Assembly: GCA_022510525.1 (NCBI GenBank)
Contig: JAFLTH010000007.1
Span: 1 to 61,193 of the forward strand
DNA length: 61,193 nucleotides
DNA from: Lachnospiraceae bacterium
GTDB lineage: Bacteria; Bacillota; Clostridia; Lachnospirales; Lachnospiraceae
Direction of reading: 5' to 3'
Made by a program: the position numbers and the translations under genes. Below are positions 19,721 through 28,777 of the stretch, one piece after another. Below the pieces are notes generated by a model, which saw only the letters and a program-made list of their open reading frames with translations, searched no databases and was not told where the DNA came from. Each line of letters starts with the position of its first letter. Within the stretch, counting starts at the first letter, position 1.

Positions 19721-21229
19721 ATGCTATTTAATTCTTTTTTATTCATTTTCATATTTCTGCCTATAACACTAATTGGCTGGTATATATTGAACCATTATAA
19801 ACATCTTAAGCTGGCTAAAACTTTTTTGGCCGGTATGTCTTTATGGTTTTACGGTTACTTTAATTTTTATTATCTTGCTATTATTATTGTAAGTATTGTT
19901 GTTAATTATTTACTTAGCTTTATTCTAACTTTTGTTGACAGCAAACCGTGGAAACGCACTGCATCCCGTATCGGTTTATTGGCCGGGATAACATTTAACC
20001 TTGGACTTCTGTTTTATTTTAAATACTATGACTTTTTTATAGAAAATATCAATCTTGCCTTTCATACGGATTTCAATTTGAAACATATACTGCTTCCGCT
20101 TGGCATCAGCTTTTTTACCTTTCAACAGCTTTCTTTTGTAATAGACCGCTGTCTGGGCAGGGCTGAACATTATTCGTTTATAAATTATGTGACTTTCGTT
20201 ACTTTTTTCCCGCAGTTAGTTGCAGGACCCATAGTGTTATATAAAGAAATAATTCCCCAGTTTGAAGAGGAACGTAACCATAAATTTAACCCTGCAAATT
20301 TTGCAGAAGGTATAATCCTCTTTGTTCTGGGCCTTGGAAAAAAGGTGCTGCTTGCAGACGTATTCGGCCTGGTTGTCAATTACGGTTTTGCGCAAACTTA
20401 TAGTTTGGATACCGTTTCAACAATTCTGGTCATTCTGTCTTATACCTTTGAAATTTATTTTGATTTCAGCGGCTACTCCGATATGGCTATGGGCCTTGGC
20501 AGGATGTTTAATATTGTTATTCCTGTCAACTTTAACTCCCCTTACCGTTCCTGCTCCGTCAAAGAATTATGGCAGCGCTGGCATATAACTTTATCGCGTT
20601 TTTTCGTCACCTATGTATATATTCCGCTTGGAGGCAGCAAAAAGGGAAAACTGCGCACGGTTATTAATACCATAATCATATTCTTTCTAAGCGGTCTGTG
20701 GCACGGTGCGGCCTGGACTTATATTGCCTGGGGTACTATGCAGGGTCTTCTGGTTGTCTGGGACAATCTTGGAATCGTAGGTATCAGTGGAAGGGAAGAA
20801 AAGCATCCGTCAAAGTTTCATATTCCGGCATGGTGCGGCTGGTTTTTGACTTTTGCATTCTTTAATCTGTCCCTGTTCTTTTTCAGAAGTGAAAGTATGG
20901 CCGGCGCGTTACAAATGTTTAAAAACTTATTTGCATTTAACTACACCGGAAAGGTATTTGAAGTCGCGGCAGCAATGGATATTGCGGAATTTTATGTTGT
21001 ACAGGAAGCACTGGGCATAATTGCACCGAATGTTGTAAAATATGCATACTTACTCTTGCTTGTTGTATATTTGGCATTTTCGTTTTTCTTGATATTCAGA
21101 AAAAATGCATTGGAAATTGCAACGGATGGAAAGCTGAGTTCCGGAAAATGCTGGGCAGTTTCTATTATTTTTGTATGGTGTGTGATTTCATTATCCCAGG
21201 TCAGTACGTTTTTGTATTTTAATTTTTAA
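19721..21229 (+). CDS. MBOAT-family O-acyltransferase (AlgI/DltB-like)
   Basis: A 502-residue polytopic membrane enzyme with about 11 helices. It shows LPLGISFFTFQQLSFVID, QLVAGPI, FDFSGYSDMAMGLGRMF and the catalytic region LSGLWHGAAWTYIAWG, where His is the conserved MBOAT residue. These enzymes move acyl groups across the membrane to extracellular polysaccharide. It is the first gene of a pair with the AlgJ-like protein 57 bases downstream. Substrate polymer and acyl group are unknown. Confidence 0.95.
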   Translation: MLFNSFLFIFIFLPITLIGWYILNHYKHLKLAKTFLAGMSLWFYGYFNFYYLAIIIVSIVVNYLLSFILTFVDSKPWKRTASRIGLLAGITFNLGLLFYFKYYDFFIENINLAFHTDFNLKHILLPLGISFFTFQQLSFVIDRCLGRAEHYSFINYVTFVTFFPQLVAGPIVLYKEIIPQFEEERNHKFNPANFAEGIILFVLGLGKKVLLADVFGLVVNYGFAQTYSLDTVSTILVILSYTFEIYFDFSGYSDMAMGLGRMFNIVIPVNFNSPYRSCSVKELWQRWHITLSRFFVTYVYIPLGGSKKGKLRTVINTIIIFFLSGLWHGAAWTYIAWGTMQGLLVVWDNLGIVGISGREEKHPSKFHIPAWCGWFLTFAFFNLSLFFFRSESMAGALQMFKNLFAFNYTGKVFEVAAAMDIAEFYVVQEALGIIAPNVVKYAYLLLLVVYLAFSFFLIFRKNALEIATDGKLSSGKCWAVSIIFVWCVISLSQVSTFLYFNF

Positions 21230-21286
21230 TGAATTTTTAAGCACTTGTATAGAGCTTGATTAGAAAATATTATTAGGAGTTTCATC

Positions 21287-22366
21287 ATGTATATAAATGA
21301 TATGGATATAAACGCAAATAAAAAATTTATCAGAAATTTCTTTATAAGAAGCATATTACTTATAATATTAATGATTGCACTTGTAGTAATTTTTGACCCC
21401 TTCTATCAGTATCACAAACCGCTTGCCGGGTTAAAAAGTGTACTTACGGATAAGGAGTATCAATGTGTCGGTACCCTGCGCAACTTTGATTACGATGCCC
21501 TTATTGTCGGTTCCTCAGTTTGTGAAAACTATAACAATCATTGGTTCGATGAGGGCTTTGGCTGTACTACAATTAAGGCAATCCGTTCCTACGGTGCAAC
21601 CGCAGACTTGTGTTACTTACTTGATGTTGCCTATAAGAATAGGGATTTAAAATATGTGTTTTATAACATAGATCCTTCATCCCTCTATGCAAGTACGGAA
21701 ACCACTTATGAATCTACCGGCTGTCCTATGTATCTGTATGATACAAATTATTTGAATGACATATCCTATGTTTTAAATAAGGACGTGCTTATGGAAAAAA
21801 TTCCGTATATGCTGGCATTTTCTTTTAAGAGTGATTACGACGAAGGAGATTCTTATAACTGGGCACAATGGAAATACTTCAGTGCAGAACTTGCAACCGG
21901 AATGTATAACAGGCGTTCTTCTATTACACCGATGTATGGGGAAACCTACTATAAAAATGAACTTGCCGGAAATATAGACTTGCTTACGACTTTAGTAGAG
22001 GCTCATCCGGAGACCACATTTAAATTCTTTTTCTCCCCATATTCTATGCTTTGGTGGGATAACGCTTATCGAACCGGCGAGAGGGATTCATGTATCTATA
22101 ATGAAAAAATAGTGATTTCAACTTTACTGGAACATAATAATGTGGAAATCTATTATTATCAGGATATGGATGAGATTATTACTAATCTGGATAATTACAT
22201 GGATATGATTCATTTCTCCAAGGATATTAATAAGCTGGTATGCGAAAAACTGATTTCAGGGGAAGACCGTCTTACCAAAGAAAATTATAAAGACAGGCTT
22301 ATGAATATGTATGAATTGTCGGAAAGGATTGTTAAGAAGGATATTTTGGAGTATTATTCTAAGTAG
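21287..22366 (+). CDS. AlgJ/SGNH-like partner of the MBOAT acyltransferase
   Basis: A 359-residue protein with one N-terminal membrane helix (residues 18-37), then FDPFYQYH and an extracellular domain. [16 protein letters not shown] resembles block I of SGNH hydrolases (GSS...N), and [15 protein letters not shown] near residue 310 resembles the DxxHfs block V. It is therefore probably the acetyl-transferring partner that completes O-acylation started by the MBOAT gene. An AGGAGT site lies six bases before the ATG. The family name is by analogy with AlgJ/AlgX-type proteins. Confidence 0.78.
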   Translation: MYINDMDINANKKFIRNFFIRSILLIILMIALVVIFDPFYQYHKPLAGLKSVLTDKEYQCVGTLRNFDYDALIVGSSVCENYNNHWFDEGFGCTTIKAIRSYGATADLCYLLDVAYKNRDLKYVFYNIDPSSLYASTETTYESTGCPMYLYDTNYLNDISYVLNKDVLMEKIPYMLAFSFKSDYDEGDSYNWAQWKYFSAELATGMYNRRSSITPMYGETYYKNELAGNIDLLTTLVEAHPETTFKFFFSPYSMLWWDNAYRTGERDSCIYNEKIVISTLLEHNNVEIYYYQDMDEIITNLDNYMDMIHFSKDINKLVCEKLISGEDRLTKENYKDRLMNMYELSERIVKKDILEYYSK

Positions 22367-22392
22367 ATATTACGAACTATGAGGAGAAAAAA

Positions 22393-23145
22393 ATGAAACT
22401 GATATCATGGAATGTAAACGGTTTAAGAGCCTGCGTAGGAAAAGGCTTTCAGGATTTTTTTAATGCAGAAGACGCAGATATTTTCTGCTTGCAGGAAACT
22501 AAACTGCAGGAAGGACAGATTGATCTTGATTTGCCCGGCTATCATCAATATTGGAATTATGCCGAGAAAAAAGGTTATTCCGGTACCGCTATTTTTACCA
22601 AAGAGGAACCTCTTTCTGTTACATATGGTATGGGAATAGAGGAACACGACCATGAAGGCCGCGTGATTACGCTTGAATTTCCGGAATTTTATATGATTAC
22701 CGTTTATACTCCCAATTCCAAAGATGGTTTATTAAGACTGGACTATCGTATGAAATGGGAGGATGACTTTCTTGCATACATTAAAAAACTGGAAGAAAAT
22801 AAGCCTGTTATTTTCTGCGGGGATTTGAATGTGGCACATAATGATATTGATTTGAAAAATCCCAAAAGCAACCATAGAAATCCTGGATTTACAGACGAGG
22901 AGCGCGGCAAATTTACTGTTATTACACAGTCCGGACTTATTGATACTTTCCGTTATTTATATCCGGATTTGGAAGATGCTTACTCATGGTGGTCTTATAG
23001 ATTCCATGCAAGGGAGAAAAATATCGGGTGGCGTATCGATTATTTTGTTGTTTCAGAAAGTCTTAAGGACAGGCTGCAGGATGCCGTTATTTATAAGGAT
23101 ATTCTAGGGTCTGACCATTGTCCGGTGGGGCTGATACTGAATTGA
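22393..23145 (+). CDS. xth: Exodeoxyribonuclease III (AP endonuclease)
   Basis: A 250-residue enzyme of base excision repair that cuts at abasic sites and trims 3' ends. It has [21 protein letters not shown], the catalytic [17 protein letters not shown], and the terminal SDHCPVGL motif with Asp and His. Length is typical. It starts after GAGGAG, 26 bases past the AlgJ-like gene, so it may be co-transcribed; a terminator follows at 23170-23210. Confidence 0.97.
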   Translation: MKLISWNVNGLRACVGKGFQDFFNAEDADIFCLQETKLQEGQIDLDLPGYHQYWNYAEKKGYSGTAIFTKEEPLSVTYGMGIEEHDHEGRVITLEFPEFYMITVYTPNSKDGLLRLDYRMKWEDDFLAYIKKLEENKPVIFCGDLNVAHNDIDLKNPKSNHRNPGFTDEERGKFTVITQSGLIDTFRYLYPDLEDAYSWWSYRFHAREKNIGWRIDYFVVSESLKDRLQDAVIYKDILGSDHCPVGLILN

Positions 23146-23169
23146 ATATTTCCCTCCACTCAAATATAA

Positions 23170-23210
23170 AAGGTGTAAAGCCTTAATAATTCAATGAGAC
23201 TTTACACCTT
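23170..23210 (+). terminator. xth terminator and member of a local repeat family
   Basis: Perfect 11-base inverted repeat AAGGTGTAAAG / CTTTACACCTT with a 19-base loop, followed by TTAATTTAT. Direct copies of the left arm lie at 23501 and 23667. The weak U-tract makes termination likely but not certain. Confidence 0.65.
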
Positions 23211-23239
23211 AATTTATGTGCTGGTTGTTTAGCTTTATG

Positions 23240-23425
23240 TTATTCTTTTATTTTATCAAGTTCAGTCAAGTTGATACCGAAGGATGTTAATATTATTTTT
23301 AATTCAATATATCTATCTTTCATTTCTATATAAGCACTTGATTTTTTATCATCAGTTAAAATCATATATTTTTGAAGCCTGGAAAACTCTTCAATAGAAA
23401 TTTTTATCATTTCTTTTTCTGTCAT
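23240..23425 (-). CDS. Small protein of unknown function
   Basis: A 61-residue, mostly helical, charged protein (MTEKEMIKISIEEFSRLQKY...). The ATG at 23425 is preceded by GAAGGTG; the frame extends to 23455 without a better site. It shows an EEFSRLQKYM helix and no cysteine or membrane segment. It is bracketed by the AGGTGTAAAG repeats on both sides, as if carried in by a small insertion. No function recognised. Confidence 0.5.
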   Translation of the reverse strand: MTEKEMIKISIEEFSRLQKYMILTDDKKSSAYIEMKDRYIELKIILTSFGINLTELDKIKE

Positions 23426-23500
23426 TTCTTCATTCACCTTCTCTTTCACCCCCATTACTTTTAGTATTTGTATATACTAATTATAAAGGGTTTTTATGGC

Positions 23501-23525
23501 AGGTGTAAAGCCTTATTCAATTATC
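23501..23525 (+). repeat. AGGTGTAAAG repeat, second copy
   Basis: AGGTGTAAAGCCTTA followed by TTCAATT repeats the left arm and loop of 23170-23195 with a four-base deletion. The 23426-23769 gap otherwise holds AT-rich sequence, a third partial copy and the lacZ terminator. Confidence 0.7.
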
Positions 23526-23665
23526 AAGGTACTTTATATTTAGTTATTTTTCGTTGGGATGCTTGCTTGAAATTTTCATAAGTTAAGCCAGATTCCTGTT
23601 ACGAATAAATAGAAATTCAATAGACAAGATTTGCTATCGATATAGATACTATAACAGATACATAT

Positions 23666-23690
23666 AAAGGTGTAAAGTCCATAATACAGA
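23666..23690 (+). repeat. AGGTGTAAAG repeat, third partial copy
   Basis: AAAGGTGTAAAG at 23666-23677 followed by TCC rather than CCTTA, with GACTTTA 12 bases on giving a short inverted repeat. Confidence 0.6.
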
Positions 23691-23718
23691 CTTTAAAACA
23701 ATATCTTAACATACAAAA

Positions 23719-23752
23719 GCACCCCACCTGCAATTTATCGCAAGTGGAGTGC
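23719..23752 (-). terminator. lacZ terminator
   Basis: On the minus strand GCACTCCACTTGC pairs with GCAGGTGGGGTGC around an 8-base loop, followed by TTTTG. It lies 18 bases after the lacZ stop. Confidence 0.85.
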
Positions 23753-23769
23753 CTTCAACCTTTTATCCT

Positions 23770-26700
23770 TTAAATCCCCCGGAAAGTAAATGTAAACTCT
23801 ACTTTGCCGCTTACATCAATCAGGTACTCCGGATGTACAAGTGCGCCCCAGCTGTCATCGCCGCCGACACCCATCTGCTGTCCTGCGACACGGATAGTAG
23901 TATATTGCACTTTAGGTAATTCATAAGCATGTCTTGCCAGTTCCATCTCATGCGGTGTATAGGGCAATGCAGAGAAATTGAAGCCGTCTCCTGTGAAAAG
24001 GAAACCCCTTCCCTTACGGTCTGTCACCTTCGCATAACGCACCTCGGTTTTGTTACCGCATTCCTGAGGTACCATGTACTGTGCCATATTATCTTTTACC
24101 AGATTTCTGTAAATGCCCAGTCTGGCACCTTCTTTTTTGTCCTCGTAACTCTCTTCAGGACCATTACCGTACCACTCTACATGATCATAATCCGCATCAC
24201 ACTGGAACATCATACCAAACTCCGGCATATCCCCAAGTTCCTTTACCGGATCATAGGATAAGGTCGTCTCAATGCGTCCATCTCCATAGACACGGTAAAT
24301 AACCTGACATTGTGCCGCAGGAGTTGTCTGAAGATCATATAGATAGGTTAGCTTTACATGATCTTTTTCTTCTTTTACAACAGGATTATCATAAAGCGTT
24401 CCCATCGGTGCCTGTCTTTCCACACCACAGTTCTTGGCTGTCAGATAAAGACTGGCAATCTTCCACTGTGCGTAACGGCCCATCATATTATTGCCTTCGT
24501 CATTATCTGTAGGTGCACGCCAGAAGTTGGGCTTTACTGTACGTGCAAGCAATTCCTTCCCGGCATAGCGGTAGGAAGTCAGACCAAGGCCGCTGGTAAA
24601 GAGTGCTTCAAACTCATCACCACGCACACCGACATTGTATACACCGTAGGTAATTGTGTAGGGTTTCGCGCCTTTTCTGGATTTGTTTTTACCCTCAACT
24701 ACATTATTTTCTTCATATGCATTCTCTACCTTCGCAACCACTGCCTGTCCAAAGGCCACTTCATAACCTGCCTTCTCCCACAGTGTGTCTTCTTTTAAGT
24801 GGAAAGAAATCGTAACCGCATATTCTCCCGGATATTCCGGAATCTCAAAAGGCATTGGGAATTTATTTCTGCTCTCCGGTTCTACGGAAACTACCAGTGC
24901 CATTCTTGCAATTTCTTTACCGTCTCGAAGCAATATTGCCTGCGCATCGAAGGTATCTGAGTCCACGAACAGATTCTTATTCCACACTTCAAAATCTCTC
25001 TCTGATACGGTAATCTCAAGATTCTGATAATTGTATTTCACTTCCTGCATCTTTGGAGAAGCCTCTCTTGCCCCACCGTAAACTATGCCGTTGCCGCTGA
25101 AATTATAATCACTCGGACGGTCACCAAAATCACCGCCGTAAGCCTGGAATTCCTCTCCGTAGCGGTTCTTTTTATAAAGAGACTGATCTATGTAGTCCCA
25201 AATAAAACCGCCCTGATAACCGGAATTTTCTTTATCTGCAAGTCTTGTATATTTATGCATCGCACCGCAGGAATTTCCCATTGCATGAGTATATTCACAG
25301 GAAATAAAGGGCTTACCGTCCGGATTCTCTTTCAGGTACTGCTCAATATCTGTAACCGGTGCATACATCCGGCTTTCCACATCGGAAGAATCGTTATAAG
25401 TACGATCCTGGAAAACACCTTCATAATGTACCAGTCTGTCCGGATCCAGCTTGCGGAAAAGTTCTGACATACGATAGATTGTCCTGCCGCCATAGGATTC
25501 GTTTCCACAAGACCACAAAAGAATAGACGGATGATTTTTATCCCGCTGATAACAGGAATTGGCGCGGTCAAGCATCATTGCTTCCCAATCACCATGGTCA
25601 TCCGGCAGGATATGTGAGCGATCCTCATATCCTCTCACATAAGCATCCCAGCTTCCGTGTGTTTCCATATTGCACTCCGCAATCAGATAAATACCATATA
25701 TATCACAAAGATCATAAATTGCCACATCATCAGGATAATGGCAGGTACGAATCGCATTTATATTGTGCTTTTTCATAGTCACAATATCTTTTTCCAATTC
25801 CTCATAAGATACATTCCTTCCGGAAACAGAACTGAACTCGTGTCGATTTACACCTTTGAATACAATCCTCTTGCCGTTTAATAGCATTCTGTTATTCTTC
25901 ATTTCAAATTTACGAAATCCAACATTCTGTTCTATGTATTCTTCCGTATTTCCGGATGCATCAAGCACTTCTATTTCCAATTTATATAACTGCGGCGTCT
26001 CTGCGCTCCAAAGTTTAGGAGATGCCACTTTCTCGGAAATTGTCACTTCTTTTGCTACCTTTATCTCCTTTGTAAAGACGGTATCCCCACCGTCTTTTAA
26101 AGTACATTTTAACTTACCTTTCCCACTGACTGCTGCGGTCAATTTCAGCGTTGCCTTACTATAATCATCGCCTGCAAAAAGCGTCCGAATCCGGATATCC
26201 TCAATATGCACTTTGGGTACCGCATATAAATAAACACTGCGGTAAATTCCGGAGAAACGGAAGAAATCCTGATCCTCACACCAGCTTGACGCAGTCCATT
26301 TATAAACCTGCACCGCCAGCTTGTTTTCCCCGTCTTTCAGGTAAGGAGTCAGATCAAAATCAGAAGGCGTAAAACTGTCCTCACTGTAACCTACATAACT
26401 GCCGTTTAACCAGAGCGCCATACCGCTTTCCACACCACGGAAGCAAATCCGTATCTTCTTGCCTTTCATTGCCTTTGGCAAAGTAAAATATTTAACATAG
26501 CTTGCCACCGGATTGAAACGTCTGGGGACACCTCCCGGCATAACTTTTTCCCTGCCGTCCCAGGGATACTGGATATTAACATACTGAGGCTCATCATAGC
26601 CTTCTAATTGAATATGTGCAGGTACTCTGATATCAGCCCAGTTTTTGCAGTCATATTCAGCCTTTTCAAAGCCCGGTATCGCACTGTCCAGATTCACCGC

Positions 26701-26859
26701 ATAAGAAAATTTCCATATACCGTCAAGCGATTTTACAAGAGAGCTATTCTTATCGAATAGCTCATTTCTGTCATGATAAATCTCATGTGCGGAATGTGCC
26801 GGCAGCACATTATCCTTGAAAAAGTGGGGGTCTTGTAATATGTCATAAGTTATCTGCAT
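23770..26859 (-). CDS. lacZ: Beta-galactosidase, GH2
   Basis: A 1029-residue cytoplasmic glycosidase that hydrolyses lactose and related beta-galactosides. Domains in order: sugar-binding jelly roll (about 50-215), immunoglobulin-like domain (216-315), TIM barrel (316-610), second immunoglobulin-like domain, and the C-terminal super-sandwich (about 740-1029). The acid/base is Glu454 in CGNESYGG and the nucleophile Glu522 in SCEYTHAMGNSCG. Length matches E. coli LacZ. It starts after AGGAGG and is the last gene of the operon with the ABC importer upstream and an AraC regulator, so import and hydrolysis are coordinated. Close homologues may prefer other beta-galactosides. Confidence 0.97.
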   Translation of the reverse strand: MQITYDILQDPHFFKDNVLPAHSAHEIYHDRNELFDKNSSLVKSLDGIWKFSYAVNLDSAIPGFEKAEYDCKNWADIRVPAHIQLEGYDEPQYVNIQYPWDGREKVMPGGVPRRFNPVASYVKYFTLPKAMKGKKIRICFRGVESGMALWLNGSYVGYSEDSFTPSDFDLTPYLKDGENKLAVQVYKWTASSWCEDQDFFRFSGIYRSVYLYAVPKVHIEDIRIRTLFAGDDYSKATLKLTAAVSGKGKLKCTLKDGGDTVFTKEIKVAKEVTISEKVASPKLWSAETPQLYKLEIEVLDASGNTEEYIEQNVGFRKFEMKNNRMLLNGKRIVFKGVNRHEFSSVSGRNVSYEELEKDIVTMKKHNINAIRTCHYPDDVAIYDLCDIYGIYLIAECNMETHGSWDAYVRGYEDRSHILPDDHGDWEAMMLDRANSCYQRDKNHPSILLWSCGNESYGGRTIYRMSELFRKLDPDRLVHYEGVFQDRTYNDSSDVESRMYAPVTDIEQYLKENPDGKPFISCEYTHAMGNSCGAMHKYTRLADKENSGYQGGFIWDYIDQSLYKKNRYGEEFQAYGGDFGDRPSDYNFSGNGIVYGGAREASPKMQEVKYNYQNLEITVSERDFEVWNKNLFVDSDTFDAQAILLRDGKEIARMALVVSVEPESRNKFPMPFEIPEYPGEYAVTISFHLKEDTLWEKAGYEVAFGQAVVAKVENAYEENNVVEGKNKSRKGAKPYTITYGVYNVGVRGDEFEALFTSGLGLTSYRYAGKELLARTVKPNFWRAPTDNDEGNNMMGRYAQWKIASLYLTAKNCGVERQAPMGTLYDNPVVKEEKDHVKLTYLYDLQTTPAAQCQVIYRVYGDGRIETTLSYDPVKELGDMPEFGMMFQCDADYDHVEWYGNGPEESYEDKKEGARLGIYRNLVKDNMAQYMVPQECGNKTEVRYAKVTDRKGRGFLFTGDGFNFSALPYTPHEMELARHAYELPKVQYTTIRVAGQQMGVGGDDSWGALVHPEYLIDVSGKVEFTFTFRGI

Positions 26860-26930
26860 ATTTTCCTCCTACAAGAAATTTTATTTATGTCATAACCCGC
26901 GAGTTTAGCGCTAAAGCGTTACTAACGCTG

Positions 26931-26980
26931 CACAGACTTGCAGACAAACTTTGTTTGTCTTTAGAACAGAAGTTCGTCTT
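26931..26980 (-). repeat. Intercistronic palindromic element, copy 2
   Basis: On the minus strand AAGACGAACTTC leads into an 8-base stem AGACAAAC / GTTTGTCT (26942-26960), then GCAAGTCTGTGC. It begins at the stop of the permease gene and precedes lacZ. Relative to 13085-13119 it is the same element with about 20 extra bases in the middle. A further dyad, AGCGTTAGTAACGCT, adjoins it at 26915-26929. Confidence 0.7.
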
Positions 26981-26981
26981 A

Positions 26982-27794
26982 TTATTTCACAGCACCTGTG
27001 ATACCTTCTGCGAAAGCATTCTGTAAGCAGAAGAATACAATTGCGGTAGGTAAGGTACAAATCAATACCGCTAACATCAGCATGCCGTAATCCGTCACAT
27101 AGCCCTGTGTCAGGTTGGCTACTACCATAGGCATTGTTTGACTGTCGGAATTTGTCATAATTACTTTAGGCCACAGGTAGCTGTTCCATGCATTCATAAA
27201 AGTAATTGTCATAGCTGCCGCATAGGTGGAACGCATAGTCGGAATAAACATCTGGAAGAAAATACGTATCTCGGAAAGTCCGTCAATCCTAGCTGCTTCC
27301 ATAATATCATGCGGGAACGACCTGGCACTTTGCCTGAACATCATAATAAGGAACGGTGTTGATACCGTAGGCAGAATAAAACCAATCGTAGTATTGAGCC
27401 AGCCGGCCTTGGAAAACATCTGGAACAGCGGAATCATAGTTGCCACGAAAGGAACCATCATTGCCAGCAGTATAACACTCATAACCGCATCCTTAGCTCT
27501 ATCATGAAAAACTTCAAAACCGTATCCGGCAAGCGAACTCACAACCAAAGATATGAGTGTTAAAATAATCGCATACTTAAAGGAATTGCCAAGCGCCCTG
27601 CTTACATTCTGGGAAGCCATTAACGCCTTAAAGTTCTCAATAAAATAGGTTCCCGGGATCAGGCGGCCGCTGATTACTTCCGCACTTTTATTGGTAGCAG
27701 CACTGACCATCCAGTACAGTGGGAAAACGGAAATAAAAGATACAATTATTAAAAACAGATACATAAAAAATTTTCTTATCTTTACCTTAATCAC
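26982..27794 (-). CDS. Sugar ABC transporter permease, MalG/LacG type
   Basis: About 270 residues with six membrane helices. The cytoplasmic EAA motif reads EAARIDGLSEIRIFFQMFIP. The start is probably the GTG at 27794, seven bases after AGGTG; a GTG at 27803 is also possible. It overlaps the end of the other permease gene, so the two are translationally coupled and should form the heterodimeric channel. It follows the binding protein and precedes lacZ, so the substrate is probably lactose or a galactoside. Confidence 0.95.
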   Translation of the reverse strand: MIKVKIRKFFMYLFLIIVSFISVFPLYWMVSAATNKSAEVISGRLIPGTYFIENFKALMASQNVSRALGNSFKYAIILTLISLVVSSLAGYGFEVFHDRAKDAVMSVILLAMMVPFVATMIPLFQMFSKAGWLNTTIGFILPTVSTPFLIMMFRQSARSFPHDIMEAARIDGLSEIRIFFQMFIPTMRSTYAAAMTITFMNAWNSYLWPKVIMTNSDSQTMPMVVANLTQGYVTDYGMLMLAVLICTLPTAIVFFCLQNAFAEGITGAVK

Positions 27795-28680
27795 GCTTAT
27801 CACCTACTTTCATCTGCAGGAATGCTAAAATAGCAACCAATATTAAGATCAGGAACGACATAGCCGCTGCATATCCGAAATTTGGTACATATTTAAACGA
27901 CATGTTGTATATATAATGTGACATCGTTATAGATGCATTAGCCGGACCACCGTCCGTTAAGTTTACAGACTCATCGAAGAGCTGCAACGTACCGTTGGTA
28001 GACATGATTGCCGTAAGCAAAATCGTAGGTTTCAGCAACGGCACCGTTATACGGAAGAAAGACTGAACCGGAGACGCTCCGTCAATCTTTGCGGCCTCAT
28101 ATATGGAATACTCAATATTCTGCAAGCCTGCCAGATAGAATACCATGTTATATCCGGTCCAGCGCCATAGCAATGCAATGATGATAACGATTCTGGCACT
28201 CCACATATTGGTCAGAAACGAATACGGTGCACTCAGGATACCTAATTTAACAAGTACCAGATTAATAATACCGTTATTAGCAAACAGAGTACGGAAGATA
28301 ACGGCATAAGCTACCAGAGATGTGGCACAGGGCAGGAAAATCATTGTCCTGAAAAGCCCTTTAAAACGCAAATCCTTATTGTTTAGAATCGATGCCAGAA
28401 TCAATGCAAAAATCAACATAATCGGCACCTGAATAATCAAATAGAAAAATGTATTTTTAATGGACTGTACAAATACAGCGTCCTTGAACATTCGTGTGTA
28501 ATTATAAGTTCCGGCAAATTTCATATCCGCGCCAACGCCGGTCTTAAAAGATAGTATTAAAGCTCTTGCCATCGGCACAAAGCTCATAAATAGAATTAAA
28601 AGCGCACCCGGAGCAAGGAAAACCCAGCCCGTCAGATTTTGCTTTTTATTCAATGTCAATTTTTTGGATGGTTTACTCAA
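27787..28680 (-). CDS. Sugar ABC transporter permease, MalF/LacF type
   Basis: A 297-residue protein with six membrane helices and an EAA motif EAAKIDGASPVQSFFRITVP. The start codon is TTG at 28680, seven bases after a strong AGGAGGG. It pairs with the MalG-type permease that overlaps its end and depends on an ATPase not in this operon, probably a shared MsmK-like protein encoded elsewhere. The hairpin at 28721-28757 separates it from the binding-protein gene. Confidence 0.95.
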   Translation of the reverse strand: MSKPSKKLTLNKKQNLTGWVFLAPGALLILFMSFVPMARALILSFKTGVGADMKFAGTYNYTRMFKDAVFVQSIKNTFFYLIIQVPIMLIFALILASILNNKDLRFKGLFRTMIFLPCATSLVAYAVIFRTLFANNGIINLVLVKLGILSAPYSFLTNMWSARIVIIIALLWRWTGYNMVFYLAGLQNIEYSIYEAAKIDGASPVQSFFRITVPLLKPTILLTAIMSTNGTLQLFDESVNLTDGGPANASITMSHYIYNMSFKYVPNFGYAAAMSFLILILVAILAFLQMKVGDKRD

Positions 28681-28720
28681 AATAACTCCCTCCTTTTCCC
28701 CATATCATACCCGCTTTATG

Positions 28721-28757
28721 AAAAAAGGGGGAACAGTCGGTTAAAACTATTCCCCCT
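28721..28757 (-). terminator. Intra-operon terminator-like hairpin after the binding-protein gene
   Basis: On the minus strand AGGGGGAATAGT pairs with ACTGTTCCCCCT (one G-U) around an 8-base loop, followed by TTTTTT. It lies 20 bases after the binding-protein stop and 40 before the permease gene. Partial termination here would give more binding protein than permease. Confidence 0.85.
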
Positions 28758-28777
28758 GTATCTTATTTATCTTATTC

